Assembly: GCF_028858515.1 (NCBI RefSeq)
Contig: NZ_JAPJZJ010000003.1
Span: forward strand, 433,001-497,000
DNA length: 64,000 bases
Source of the DNA: Aurantiacibacter sp. D1-12
GTDB lineage: Bacteria; Pseudomonadota; Alphaproteobacteria; Sphingomonadales; Sphingomonadaceae
Direction: 5' to 3'
A program made the translations under genes and the position numbers. A model generated the notes under the pieces. That model ran no database searches. It was given only the letters and a program-made list of their open reading frames with translations, and was not told the origin of the DNA. The first letter of the stretch is position 1. The number at the start of each line of letters is the position of its first letter. Positions 9,202 through 17,842 of the stretch are shown piece after piece.

Positions 9202-9588
9202 TCATTCATAGCTGACCACCTCGAACTCAATTCCATCCCAGTCGAAGAAGTAGAATGTGCGCGGGCCGGGTTCGTATTTGCCGTGGCTGAACGGTTCGAG
9301 ACCGTGGCGCTTCACCACAGCTTCGGCCGCGTCGAGATCACTCACCTGCAGGCCCACGTGGTTCATCGGCTTGCCCTTCTTCTGGCCCGAGTAGTCTTCA
9401 CCGTCAGACCACAGCGCGAGATAGTCCTCGTCCGATCCGACATGAGCAAATTCGCCACCCCAGCCATGCTTTTCACGGATGCGCAGGTGCCACCCCAGCA
9501 GGTCTTCAAACAGGGCGATCGAGCGGTCAAGATCGCTCACAGTAAGGTTCACATGCTCGATGCGGGCTGTATTTTGTGATTGCAGCAT
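9202..9588 (-). CDS. VOC-family (glyoxalase/bleomycin resistance fold) protein, likely SoxR target
   Basis: 128 residues from the ATG at 9588, preceded by AAGGA with 8-bp spacing; a longer frame upstream has no such site. Two beta-alpha-beta-beta-beta halves are visible: RIEHVNLTVSDLDRSIALFE at the start and MNHVGLQVSDLDAAEAVV in the middle. His residues in each half and a Glu near the C-terminus (IEFEVVSYE) are candidate metal ligands. VOC enzymes include glyoxalases, dioxygenases and resistance proteins; the substrate here is unknown. It is divergent from soxR, with a SoxR box between them, so it is probably induced by redox-cycling compounds. Confidence 0.82.
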   Translation of the reverse strand: MLQSQNTARIEHVNLTVSDLDRSIALFEDLLGWHLRIREKHGWGGEFAHVGSDEDYLALWSDGEDYSGQKKGKPMNHVGLQVSDLDAAEAVVKRHGLEPFSHGKYEPGPRTFYFFDWDGIEFEVVSYE

Positions 9589-9680
9589 TGGTTCAAGTCC
9601 TTTCCATAAATCATTGTTTTTATGTCGATTCAAGGGCATCGAAAAATGCATTGCCGAATCGAGACTTGCCTCTTGTGCAA

Positions 9681-9698
9681 CCTCAAGTTAAGTTGAGG
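9681..9698. promoter_or_regulatory. SoxR box in the divergent VOC/soxR promoter region
   Basis: CCTCAAGTTAAGTTGAGG is an 18-bp inverted repeat that differs at one central base from the perfect palindrome CCTCAAGTTAACTTGAGG known as the SoxR-binding consensus. It lies 92 bp before the VOC gene start and 40 bp before the soxR start. SoxR bound here could control both genes. Confidence 0.88.
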
Positions 9699-9738
9699 TC
9701 AAGCTTTTGTTGAAAGTTTTTCGGTAACGAGGAATGCC

Positions 9739-10176
9739 ATGCACGCGAGCTTCATCACAATCGGGCAACTGGCCAAGCGCACAGGCGTCGCGGTGTCCGC
9801 GCTGCGGTTCTATGAAGAGAAGGGCCTGCTCGATCCGATCCGTACGGGCGGCAACCAGCGGCGCTTTCTGCGCGGGGATATCCGCCGGGTGAGCTTCATC
9901 CTGATCGCGCAAAAGCTCGGCCTGGGCCTTGCCGAGATCGAGGACCACCTCGCCGCATTACCGCAAGGCCGCAACCCGACTCTCGCCGACTGGCAAAAGA
10001 TCAGCCGCCAGATGCGTGTCCAGATCGACGAGAAGATCAAATTGCTCAATCGTACCCGCAACCAGCTCGACCAGTGCATCGGCTGCGGCTGCCTGAGTCT
10101 CGAGAAATGCCGCCTGTACAACAAGGATGACAAGTTAGGGTTGAAAGGACCGGGGCCAAGGGCGGTTTTGGATTGA
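9739..10176 (+). CDS. soxR: Redox-sensing MerR-family activator SoxR
   Basis: 145 residues. The N-terminal MerR helix-turn-helix (TIGQLAKRTGVAVSALRFYE, about 7-26) is followed by a dimerisation helix and the SoxR [2Fe-2S] ligand set C113-x2-C116-x-C118-x5-C124. Oxidation of this cluster turns SoxR into an activator. The ATG has a GAGGAA site 6 bp upstream. No soxS was seen. As known for many non-enteric bacteria, SoxR probably acts directly on its targets, here the divergent VOC gene. Confidence 0.95.
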   Translation: MHASFITIGQLAKRTGVAVSALRFYEEKGLLDPIRTGGNQRRFLRGDIRRVSFILIAQKLGLGLAEIEDHLAALPQGRNPTLADWQKISRQMRVQIDEKIKLLNRTRNQLDQCIGCGCLSLEKCRLYNKDDKLGLKGPGPRAVLD

Positions 10177-10184
10177 TTTGCCCC

Positions 10185-10274
10185 GTCATGCTGAACTTGT
10201 TTCAGCATCCATTGGTGACCCATGGGCAAAGGTGAGTGGCTGTGGAATGGATCCTGAAACAAGTTCAGGATGAC
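10185..10274. repeat. Imperfect long inverted repeat (dispersed sphingomonad-type repeat)
   Basis: Two 28-bp arms, 10185-10212 and 10247-10274, are inverted copies of a GTCAT-CTGAA-CTTGTTTCAG-ATCCAT-type sequence with two mismatches, separated by 34 bp. They sit between the ends of soxR and the convergent lipoprotein gene. I recall very similar sequence pairs scattered in sphingomonad intergenic regions; I could not search for other copies. On transcription it would fold into a long hairpin, which could protect or end both convergent mRNAs. Confidence 0.75.
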
Positions 10275-10293
10275 AGTTGTGCCTTTTTGAACC

Positions 10294-10806
10294 CTAATCG
10301 TCCACGAGTTCGATTGAGATCACCTCGCTTACCACGATCTCGCGTTGAGACATGCCCATATGTCCGTGCGATCCCCTTATCGAGGTAATCCGGCCCAAGA
10401 ACTCGATTTCATAAATTCCATCAGAGCTTGAGTCGTATGCAAATCCGTTTGGAAAGATATCATCCTGTTCGGCACCAGACGCAAAGCTCAACCAAACCGT
10501 ATCTGTCGCTTCTTCAGCCTCGTCAGGGTAACATGCCATACCGTCTGGGCCGCAGAAGACAGAATATTCAAACTCTGCGATCCAAAGCCCCTTCCATCGT
10601 CGCTGTTCGCTCATCTCGAAGCAGCGTCCAGTATCATTCGGGTAGGCTTCAATTCCCTCGTACCTCACGATATTGAGGCACTCTTCTGTCATCCCAGGTA
10701 ACGTTTCGCGGAGCAATGCCATATCTTCGTCGGACATGACGGGCTCTGGAGAATTGCACGCCGGTAGCAGCAGAGCCACGGCAAGGGCGATAGGACGGAG
10801 ACCCAT
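10294..10806 (-). CDS. Hypothetical lipoprotein downstream of smc
   Basis: 170 residues from ATG 10806 (GGAG 7 bp upstream, inside the end of smc). The signal peptide ends in a lipobox LPAC (Cys near 17). The mature part has no recognised motif but holds four further Cys residues that could form disulfides. It starts 4 bp after the smc stop, so it is probably read through from smc. Function unknown. Confidence 0.7.
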   Translation of the reverse strand: MGLRPIALAVALLLPACNSPEPVMSDEDMALLRETLPGMTEECLNIVRYEGIEAYPNDTGRCFEMSEQRRWKGLWIAEFEYSVFCGPDGMACYPDEAEEATDTVWLSFASGAEQDDIFPNGFAYDSSSDGIYEIEFLGRITSIRGSHGHMGMSQREIVVSEVISIELVDD

Positions 10807-10810
10807 ACTT

Positions 10811-13800
10811 CTACTCCGCCGCCATCGCTTCGGCCTCACCCAGATCCACGCTCACCAGTCGCGAAATGCCCTTTTCGACCATCGTAACACCGAACAGGCG
10901 GTGCATGCGGCTCATGGTGACGGCGTTGTGGGTCACGATGAGGTAGCGCGTGTTGGTTTCGCTCACCATGGAGTCGAGCAGGTCGCAGAAACGTTCGATA
11001 TTGGCGTCGTCCAGCGGTGCGTCGACCTCGTCCAGTACGCAGATTGGTGCCGGATTGGTTAGAAAAAGCGCAAAAATAAGTGCTGTTGCGGTTAGCGCCT
11101 GTTCGCCGCCTGACAGCAGACTCAAGCTCTGTAGGCGCTTGCCTGGCGGCTGGGCGTAAATTTCGAGACCGGCTTCGAGCGGATCGTCACTATCGATCAT
11201 CGCGAGGTGGGCTTGTCCGCCTTCGAACAAACGGCTGAAGAGCACACGGAAGTGCCCGTCGACTTCTTCGAATGCAGCGCGGAGGCGCTCGCGGCCCTCG
11301 CGGTTGAGGTTGCCGATCGAGTAGCGCAGGCGATTAACGGCTTCGGCCAACTCTTCCTGCTCGGCTGCATTGGCGCCGTGTTCTTCTTCGATCTTCCCGA
11401 GTTCTTCGGCGGCAACCAGGTTGACCGGACCGATGCGCTCGCGGCTTGCAACCAGACGGTCCATCTCGTCGCTTTCGAGGCCCGAATTCTTGACCTCCTC
11501 CTCGTCGAATTCGAACTTGCCCGCCAGCAGCGCAGGCGGCGACTGGAACCGTTCGCCAGAGATGCGCGCCATTTCCTCCCGGCGCTGTTCTTCGTTCTCT
11601 GCGCGGGCGGTCAGAGTTGCACGGTGTTCGCGCGTGGCGGACAGTGCCTCGTTGAGATCGGCGAGAGCGGAATCGGCTTCGCGCGCCTCTGCCTCGGCAC
11701 TGCGAACAGCTGTTTCGGCCTTGGTCAGCTCTTCGGTTAGCCGCGCGCGCACGCTTTCGCCGCTTTCGATCTCGCGCATCAGGCCTTCGGGCTTGGCGGC
11801 GATAACCGCGCGTTCCTCGGCGATCTCCTCGAACCGCGCGGCCATTCCGGCGAGGCGGCTCGCGGCATCGCCCGCGCGTGCCTGCCAGCCATTGATATCG
11901 GCGCGCTGGGCGGCAACGCGCTCGCGCAGCACGGCCAGCGCCTGATCGTGCGCAGCGAGACCGGCATTGGCCGCCTGCAGGCTCTCGCGCGTGGCTTCGT
12001 TCTTGGCCTTGGCTGCATTGAGCGAGGCGCGGCCCGCTTCGGGATCGGGAAGGTCGGAGAGCTTGGCCTTGGCCGCCTCCAGCTCTGCCTCGGCGACCTT
12101 ACGCTGCTCGGCAATCTCGCCTGTCGATGCCTCAATCTGCTCGAGCCGAGAGGCCATCTGTGCCACCGCGGCCTCGGCCTGATCGACTGTGCGCAGGGCT
12201 TTGCGTTCGTTCTCCGATGCTTCGGCAATCGAGCGATCCTTCTCGATCAGCGCCTGCTGCAACGCTGCATAGTCTTCCTGCCGCTGGTTGGACTTGGCTT
12301 CCGCCTCTGCCAGCTTTTCGCGCAGCGCCGGGAGCTGCGCCTCCAGCTCGGCAAAACGGTTATCCGCTTCCAGCCGCGCCGCTTCCGCGCCGCCTTCACC
12401 TCGTGCAACAAAGCCGTCCCAGCGCCGTAGTGCGCCATCCTTTGTGACGAGCCAGTGGCCCGGATCCAGATCGCGGCCATCGTCGCTGTCCGCCACGTGC
12501 ACCAGCGCCATGCGCGCGGCCAATTCGTCGGGACAATTCTCGATATGCTGTGCGAGCGAATTCGCCACAGGGGAGGGGGCATTGCGGCCCGTCCAGTAGC
12601 GGCCATCGCCCTCGGGGCTGCCGATGGGAGACTTGGCGTCGCGGCCTAGCACGGCGGCAAGAGCGCGCTCGTATCCGGGCGCCGCACGCACCGCATCGTT
12701 GGCGAGCTTGCGGCCCGAGCGGTTCGATTTCTGCTTCTCGCGCGCCTGCCTGTCCCGTTCCAGCGCGGTGTACTCGCGCTCGATCCCGGCCAATTCGGCC
12801 TTCGCGGCGGAGTAGGCCTCGCGCGCATCCTCGCGCGCCTGTGCCACGGCTTCCTTGCGTTCGCGGTCGTCCGCGGTTTCACTGCGCAGCAGCTCGAGCA
12901 GGGCAGTGGCCTTACTCGCTGCTTCCTGTGCCTCGGCCAATTCCTCCGCCGGATCACGCGCGCCGGTCAGTGCTTCGCGCTGCTGGGCTAGCCGCGCGGC
13001 GTCGTTGTCGAGTCGATCGAGCCGCGCTTGCGCCTGGGCAATCTCCGCTTCTGCCACCCGCCACTCGGCTTCGACCCCGGCATGATCCGCTGTCGCATTG
13101 GCGAGCGCGAGTTCGGCGGCACGGCCGGCCCGCTCGGCATCCTCGACCTTGGCGGCGAGGGCGGGGCGATCCGCCTCGTCCTTTTCCAGCGATGCCTCAC
13201 CCGCGGAAAGCGCGCTTTCGAGATCCTTCAGCGCCTTGGCGGCATCGCGCGTCATGCGGTCGGCATCGACCTTGTCCTCTTCCAAGCGCTCTTTCTGGCG
13301 GTCGAGGTCTTTCAGGCGTTGCTCTGCCGCTTCCAACTGGCTTGAGAGGGCCGCCATGCGGTGTCCGTGAGCGCTGGCATCATCGCGGCGGTCGGCGAGC
13401 TCGTCACGCAGTTCGGCAAGCTTGCCCGCCAGTTCGTGCTGCGCCTTTTGCGCGGCCTTGGCGGCCTGCTGAGCGCCTGCGACCTTCTCATCCGCAATCT
13501 TGGCTTCATTGCGCGCGGCCTCGGCAGCCGCAGCCGCATCGCGCCAGCGGGCGAAGAGCAGCCGGGCCTCTGCCACGCGAATCTGGTCGGACAGCTTCTT
13601 GTAGCGTTCGGCCTGCTTGGCCTGCCGCCGCAGCGAAGAAATCTGCGAGTCCAGCCCCGCCATCAGGTCCTCGAGCCGCTCGAGGTTCTTCTCGGTCGAG
13701 CGCAGCTTGCTCTCGGCATCGCGGCGGCGCACGTGCAGGCCAGCGATCCCCGCCGCCTCTTCCAGCATCATGCGGCGCTCGGTGGGCTTGGCGGCGATCA

Positions 13801-14227
13801 CCTGCGCGATCTTGCCCTGGCTCACCAGAGCCGGAGAATGCGCACCCGTGGCGGCATCGGCGAACAGCAGCGAGACGTCTTTCGCACGAACATCGCTGCC
13901 GTTCAGGCGATAGGCGCTGCCCGCACCACGCTCGATACGGCGGGTAACGTCCATGTCTTCGCCATGATCATCTACCGCGTGGAGCACGACTTCGGCGAAA
14001 TCGCGCGGCGGGCGGCCTGCGGTTCCGGCAAAGATGACATCTTCCATCCCGCCCGAACGCATGGACTTGGGCGAGTTTTCACCCATCACCCAGCGGATGG
14101 CTTCCAGCAGGTTCGATTTTCCGCAGCCGTTGGGGCCGACAACGCCTGTCAGCCCCGGCTCAATACGCAGCTCGGACGGTTCAACGAAGCTCTTGAAGCC
14201 GCTCAGGCGAAGCTTGCGGAACTCCAT
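10811..14227 (-). CDS. smc: Chromosome segregation ATPase SMC
   Basis: 1138 residues. Walker A (GPNGCGKSNLLEAIRW) lies at 31-46; two long coiled coils flank a hinge near 500-600; the C-terminal head has the ABC signature LSGGEQALTA and Walker B ICVLDEVDAPLDD. SMC dimers with ScpA/ScpB organise and separate the chromosome. The Ala/Glu/Arg-rich coiled coils explain the many long open frames on the other strand here. The gene follows a DsbA-like gene by 18 bp. Confidence 0.97.
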   Translation of the reverse strand: MEFRKLRLSGFKSFVEPSELRIEPGLTGVVGPNGCGKSNLLEAIRWVMGENSPKSMRSGGMEDVIFAGTAGRPPRDFAEVVLHAVDDHGEDMDVTRRIERGAGSAYRLNGSDVRAKDVSLLFADAATGAHSPALVSQGKIAQVIAAKPTERRMMLEEAAGIAGLHVRRRDAESKLRSTEKNLERLEDLMAGLDSQISSLRRQAKQAERYKKLSDQIRVAEARLLFARWRDAAAAAEAARNEAKIADEKVAGAQQAAKAAQKAQHELAGKLAELRDELADRRDDASAHGHRMAALSSQLEAAEQRLKDLDRQKERLEEDKVDADRMTRDAAKALKDLESALSAGEASLEKDEADRPALAAKVEDAERAGRAAELALANATADHAGVEAEWRVAEAEIAQAQARLDRLDNDAARLAQQREALTGARDPAEELAEAQEAASKATALLELLRSETADDRERKEAVAQAREDAREAYSAAKAELAGIEREYTALERDRQAREKQKSNRSGRKLANDAVRAAPGYERALAAVLGRDAKSPIGSPEGDGRYWTGRNAPSPVANSLAQHIENCPDELAARMALVHVADSDDGRDLDPGHWLVTKDGALRRWDGFVARGEGGAEAARLEADNRFAELEAQLPALREKLAEAEAKSNQRQEDYAALQQALIEKDRSIAEASENERKALRTVDQAEAAVAQMASRLEQIEASTGEIAEQRKVAEAELEAAKAKLSDLPDPEAGRASLNAAKAKNEATRESLQAANAGLAAHDQALAVLRERVAAQRADINGWQARAGDAASRLAGMAARFEEIAEERAVIAAKPEGLMREIESGESVRARLTEELTKAETAVRSAEAEAREADSALADLNEALSATREHRATLTARAENEEQRREEMARISGERFQSPPALLAGKFEFDEEEVKNSGLESDEMDRLVASRERIGPVNLVAAEELGKIEEEHGANAAEQEELAEAVNRLRYSIGNLNREGRERLRAAFEEVDGHFRVLFSRLFEGGQAHLAMIDSDDPLEAGLEIYAQPPGKRLQSLSLLSGGEQALTATALIFALFLTNPAPICVLDEVDAPLDDANIERFCDLLDSMVSETNTRYLIVTHNAVTMSRMHRLFGVTMVEKGISRLVSVDLGEAEAMAAE

Positions 14228-14245
14228 GCCTCGCCCGCCCCGCTC

Positions 14246-14995
14246 TTACTCTTCCCGAGCGCCCGCGCGGCGCAGGATCGGCTCGAGGTCCAGCCAGCTG
14301 ACGCCATCGACCTTGCTGCCGTTGACGTAGAAGGACGGTGTGCCGGTGGCGCCCATTTCGTTGGCAATGGCATTGGTCGCATTGCTGAAATTGAGCACGG
14401 CATCGTAATCGGAAAGGCACGATGCGGCCTGATCGCGGCTGATGCCCCGCGCAGCGAAGAAGTCGAGCAAGCCCGATTCCTGCGCCACATAGACCCATTG
14501 CTGTTCCTGCGGCAGGCTGGCGCTGGCACCCAGATCAGCCGACTGGACGCCCTGCATCACCGTTTCGAAATTCAGCCATACCTGATCGGCCAGCGGGTGG
14601 AATGCTTCCGGTGCGGTGCAACGCGTGATCGCGCTGATCACCGTGTCGACGCCATTGCGATCGAGGTTACGCAGCTCGTAGGAGACGAGGCCGGTGCTGA
14701 CATAATCCTGCTTGAGCGGTTCAGACCCTTCCATCGTGAAGCGGGCGCAAGTGCCGCAGGTGAAAGAGCCGTATTCGATCAGCTTGATCGGCGCATCGGG
14801 ATTGCCCAACACGTACCCGTACTCTTCGGTTTGTGTCACCACATCGAGCCAGCTACCACCTTCGGGCGCGGCGATGGGATCGAGGGCTTCTCCTTCGGCG
14901 ATCTCACCGTCAGCAGCGCCACCGCTGCAAGCGGAGATGGCCAGCGCGAGCGGCGCGGCGAAGAGAGCGAGAGTGATACGGCGTGAAGCGTTCAT
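14246..14995 (-). CDS. DsbA-like thiol oxidoreductase lipoprotein
   Basis: 249 residues. Lipobox ISAC with Cys23; thioredoxin fold with the active site CGTC at 80-83 and the cis-Pro loop TGTPSFYVNG near 218-227. The Thr in the third active-site position differs from the usual CPHC of strong oxidants, so the redox potential is probably different. It acts in the periplasm, held to a membrane by lipid. A second DsbA-like gene lies upstream on the same strand, with a terminator-like hairpin between them. Confidence 0.88.
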   Translation of the reverse strand: MNASRRITLALFAAPLALAISACSGGAADGEIAEGEALDPIAAPEGGSWLDVVTQTEEYGYVLGNPDAPIKLIEYGSFTCGTCARFTMEGSEPLKQDYVSTGLVSYELRNLDRNGVDTVISAITRCTAPEAFHPLADQVWLNFETVMQGVQSADLGASASLPQEQQWVYVAQESGLLDFFAARGISRDQAASCLSDYDAVLNFSNATNAIANEMGATGTPSFYVNGSKVDGVSWLDLEPILRRAGAREE

Positions 14996-15054
14996 AGTAA
15001 GAATCTTTCCGTCATCAGGCGAACCCCGAAGGTAGACAGGTGATAGGGAGCACG

Positions 15055-15086
15055 AAAAGCGCCCGGGGTCCGGAATCGGCGCTTTT
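15055..15086 (-). terminator. Rho-independent terminator candidate between the two dsbA-like genes
   Basis: Perfect 9-bp arms AAAAGCGCC and GGCGCTTTT around a 14-base loop. Read on the minus strand, the stem ends in a TTTT tract. It would end transcripts from dciA and the CPHC dsbA gene, leaving the lipoprotein gene and smc to their own promoter. Confidence 0.65.
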
Positions 15087-15102
15087 GCACAGGGTTTTCC
15101 CC

Positions 15103-15804
15103 TTATTCGAAGTCTTCTGGTGCAGATTCACGTGCAGACATGAACACCTGGCTCAATTGTGGCCAGCTGTGCACGCCTTCCAGCAGTGTGCCATTGAGCA
15201 CAAAACTGGGTGTTCCGGTAACGCCGAACTCGGCAGCATTGCCGGCAGATGCGGCGACGAGGGCGTCTGCACGCGCCTCGTCAGACAGGCAGCGATCAAG
15301 CTCGCTGATCGAGTAACCGCGCGGTTCCATCATCTCATAGAAGTCGAGGTCCGAGGCGATGGCACGCATCCGTTCGGAAACGCGGCCCGAGTTCCAGCGT
15401 GCCTGCTGGCCCGGCGTGAGAGCCTGTGCGCGGGCGATCCAGTTGGGCTGTTCGTGCAGCATGACGCGGTGGTTGGCGAAGAAGTTCTCCTCCGGCCCGC
15501 ACTCGGTGACGAGCGCGGCTGCGACATCGGCGATATTGCGGATCAGGTGCCGCACTTCGACCGCCGCATAGCCTTCATGCACGTAGAAATAGCGCAGCTC
15601 GGCTTCGCTATCCCGCTCGAAATGGGCGCAGTGCGGACAGGTGTAGCTGACGAATTCGATCAATTGCAGCGGAGCATCGGGGTTGCCGACGCGGTGCCCC
15701 TGCGCGGTCTGTTCAACCTCTGCGTTCCAATGCTGCGCGGCAGCGGGCGCTGCGGGCAGAGTGCTGGCTGCAAGCAAAAGGCCGGCGAGTGCGGCTCGTT
15801 TCAT
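15103..15804 (-). CDS. Periplasmic DsbA-family thiol:disulfide oxidoreductase
   Basis: 233 residues with a cleavable signal peptide (about 1-24, cut after AAA-Q). The active site is CPHC at 56-59, as in DsbA, and the cis-Pro loop is TGTPSFVLNG. It introduces or shuffles disulfide bonds in periplasmic proteins. Its start overlaps the stop of dciA by 4 bp (ATGA). The pair of DsbA-like genes next to smc and mutY is a familiar alphaproteobacterial arrangement. Confidence 0.9.
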   Translation of the reverse strand: MKRAALAGLLLAASTLPAAPAAAQHWNAEVEQTAQGHRVGNPDAPLQLIEFVSYTCPHCAHFERDSEAELRYFYVHEGYAAVEVRHLIRNIADVAAALVTECGPEENFFANHRVMLHEQPNWIARAQALTPGQQARWNSGRVSERMRAIASDLDFYEMMEPRGYSISELDRCLSDEARADALVAASAGNAAEFGVTGTPSFVLNGTLLEGVHSWPQLSQVFMSARESAPEDFE

Positions 15805-16391
15805 TTACTCTCATCCTCCTTGTTCGCCACAGACTGGGCGAGCGATTCCAAAACGGCGCGCAATTCGGGATCGCCGATATCGCGCAGGCCTTCACCAAGG
15901 TCCATCGGGATGGGCTTCAATGAAGGCGGAGCCTTGCGGCCCTCTCCAGCACTCGGCGGCTTAACCGCACCTTGCCGGATCTTTACCTTGGCCACAGCCT
16001 TGTAGCCGAAAAAGCGGTTCACGCGCTCGATAATCTCGGGAATCACATGCTGGATCAGCGGCGCGTGGGCGGGCAGGACGACCAGTTGCATGATCCCGTC
16101 AGACTTTTCGCCCGGCGGGAAACGAATGCTTTCGGGTGCGCAGACCTTGGCATGGTGCGGACCGACGATTTCGGGCCAGCGGGTGACGACGCTTGATTGT
16201 ACGAAGCCGAAGCGGCGGAATGCGGCGCGGCCAATCTGTGGTACAAGATCCGCCACCTGCTTGGCAGGCCCGCCGCGCGGGCGCTGATACGGGCGCGCCT
16301 TGCGACCCTTCGCCTTGCTGCCCTTGGCGCCGGGTTGGGGGCTCTTCCCCGATTTCGGTGGGTCATCACGTTCCATGAGGTCCGCGTCCAT
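15801..16391 (-). CDS. dciA: DUF721 protein, DciA-type replicative helicase operator
   Basis: 196 residues. A basic, Gly/Lys-rich N-terminus (1-45) leads into a DUF721 domain (about 45-140: VADLVPQIGRAAFRRFGF, VVTRWPEIVG, IQHVIPEIIERVNRFFGYKAV). DUF721 proteins of the DciA type load DnaB helicase in bacteria without DnaC/DnaI. The symbol is given by family; the function in this group is inferred. It is divergent from mutY with only 14 bp between the starts, so the two promoters must overlap or lie within coding sequence. Confidence 0.8.
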   Translation of the reverse strand: MDADLMERDDPPKSGKSPQPGAKGSKAKGRKARPYQRPRGGPAKQVADLVPQIGRAAFRRFGFVQSSVVTRWPEIVGPHHAKVCAPESIRFPPGEKSDGIMQLVVLPAHAPLIQHVIPEIIERVNRFFGYKAVAKVKIRQGAVKPPSAGEGRKAPPSLKPIPMDLGEGLRDIGDPELRAVLESLAQSVANKEDESK

Positions 16392-16405
16392 GCCATAGGC
16401 GCGGC

Positions 16406-17434
16406 GTGACTGCTACCATCTCTTCGCGCCTTTTGGACTGGTATAACGATCACGCCCGGCATCTTCCGTGGCGCGCGCCTCCCGGTGAGCCGCGTCCAGA
16501 TCCCTACCGCGTGTGGCTGTCCGAGGTCATGCTGCAGCAGACAACCGTGGCGGCTGTCACTCCCTACTTCGCGAAGTTCACCAAGACATGGCCCACGGTG
16601 GAGGCATTGGCGGCGGCTCCTGAAGAGGACGTGATGGCGGCATGGGCGGGGCTGGGATACTACTCGCGCGCGCGCAATCTGGTGAAGTGCGCACGCGCTG
16701 TTTCTGAAATGGGGGGCTTTCCACAGACCGAGGCAGAGCTGAAAAAACTGCCTGGGTTGGGTGATTATACCGCCGCTGCTGTTACGGCGATTGCCTTTGG
16801 TGAGCGGGCGGTAGTGGTCGATGCCAATGTCGAGCGAGTGGTTGCCCGGCTGTTCGCCATCGAAGAGCCATTGCCCGGCGCGCGCAAGGCCATCCGCGTC
16901 AAAGCCGATGGTATCACGCCTGACGAGCGCTCAGGAGACTTCGCGCAGGCGATGATGGACCTTGGGGCGACGATCTGCACGGCGCGCGATGCCAAGTGCC
17001 TGCTCTGTCCGCTGCGGGACCCATGCGAGGCGCGAAAGACAGGCGATCCGTTGCGACTGCCGGTGAAGGCGGCGAAAAAGCCTAAGCCAAGCCGGACAGG
17101 CACGGCATTCTGGATTGAGAAAGATGGCGCAGTATGGCTCGTCCAGCGCCCCGGCAAAGGGATGCTCGGCGGAATGCGTGCCTTGCCGGATGATGGCTGG
17201 TCCGCGCGGAAGAATGGCAATGAGGACGCTCCCGTATCGGGTGCGTGGAAAGCGGTGGGCGTTGTCCGCCACTCCTTCACCCACTTCGACCTTGAACTGG
17301 GCGTTGCGGTCCATGCGGGGAATGCGTCTGCTCCGTCAGGTGAGGGGGATTGGTGGCCGGTCAGTCAGATCGAGGATGCCGGGCTGCCAACCTTGTTTGC
17401 CAAGGCTGCAAGACTGGTGCTGGCGGCCCGATGA
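16406..17434 (+). CDS. mutY: A/G-specific adenine DNA glycosylase
   Basis: 342 residues from a GTG start. The catalytic Glu40 is in LSEVMLQQTTV, the helix-hairpin-helix is LPGLGDYTAAAV (115-126), the catalytic Asp139 is in VVDANVERV, and the [4Fe-4S] ligands are C191-x6-C198-x2-C201-x5-C207. The C-terminal part resembles the NUDIX-like domain that reads 8-oxoG. MutY removes adenine mispaired with 8-oxoguanine. GTG 16406 is the only start close to the conserved LLDWY segment. Confidence 0.96.
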   Translation: MTATISSRLLDWYNDHARHLPWRAPPGEPRPDPYRVWLSEVMLQQTTVAAVTPYFAKFTKTWPTVEALAAAPEEDVMAAWAGLGYYSRARNLVKCARAVSEMGGFPQTEAELKKLPGLGDYTAAAVTAIAFGERAVVVDANVERVVARLFAIEEPLPGARKAIRVKADGITPDERSGDFAQAMMDLGATICTARDAKCLLCPLRDPCEARKTGDPLRLPVKAAKKPKPSRTGTAFWIEKDGAVWLVQRPGKGMLGGMRALPDDGWSARKNGNEDAPVSGAWKAVGVVRHSFTHFDLELGVAVHAGNASAPSGEGDWWPVSQIEDAGLPTLFAKAARLVLAAR

Positions 17435-17456
17435 GCCACTCCTTCCCGGGAAGGTG

Positions 17457-17834
17457 CTATTTACTGTCTGGAGTATCGCGCAGCGCCTCGATCTCGCGCG
17501 CAGTCCGCTCGGCTGGGTCGGTGGCGATAGTTTCGAGCACGCCAACCCGATCTTGCAGAACTTTCATCAGTTCGCGCAATTCGCTGGCTTCGGCTTCAAC
17601 GCTAGACAGTGTCTTGACGGGCTTGGCGCCGGTATCCGTGAAGAATTCGATGAATCCGCAAGCGCTGCAGCGGTGTGACGATACTTCACTGGATGGTGGG
17701 CCCATGCCAAGACCGGTCGCCAGCGTTCGCCACAGGCTCCTCTCACCGTCGATCCATTTGACGCGCCCGCCCGTATCCGGACTGTAAACATAGCCCGGCG
17801 TCATCTGGCCGTTGCATTTGGGACATTGTGCCAT
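17457..17834 (-). CDS. Small zinc-ribbon protein with C-terminal coiled coil
   Basis: 125 residues. Two Cys pairs, C4-x2-C7 (CPKC) and C56-x2-C59 (CSAC), form a likely zinc ribbon with an inserted beta segment holding GYVYSPDTGGRVKW. Residues 75-115 are predicted coiled coil. I recall short proteins of this CPKC-CSAC type but no defined function. It is followed upstream by a small membrane protein 8 bp away, on the same strand. Confidence 0.75.
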   Translation of the reverse strand: MAQCPKCNGQMTPGYVYSPDTGGRVKWIDGERSLWRTLATGLGMGPPSSEVSSHRCSACGFIEFFTDTGAKPVKTLSSVEAEASELRELMKVLQDRVGVLETIATDPAERTAREIEALRDTPDSK

Positions 17835-17842
17835 GTGCTCTC

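Noticed and set aside
12550-14986. Long open frames on the plus strand opposite smc and the first dsbA-like gene
   Set aside because: They are antisense shadows of GC-rich, Ala/Glu/Arg-rich coding sequence. Their products are Arg/Pro/Ser-rich with no domain, while the minus strand holds clear SMC and DsbA motifs.
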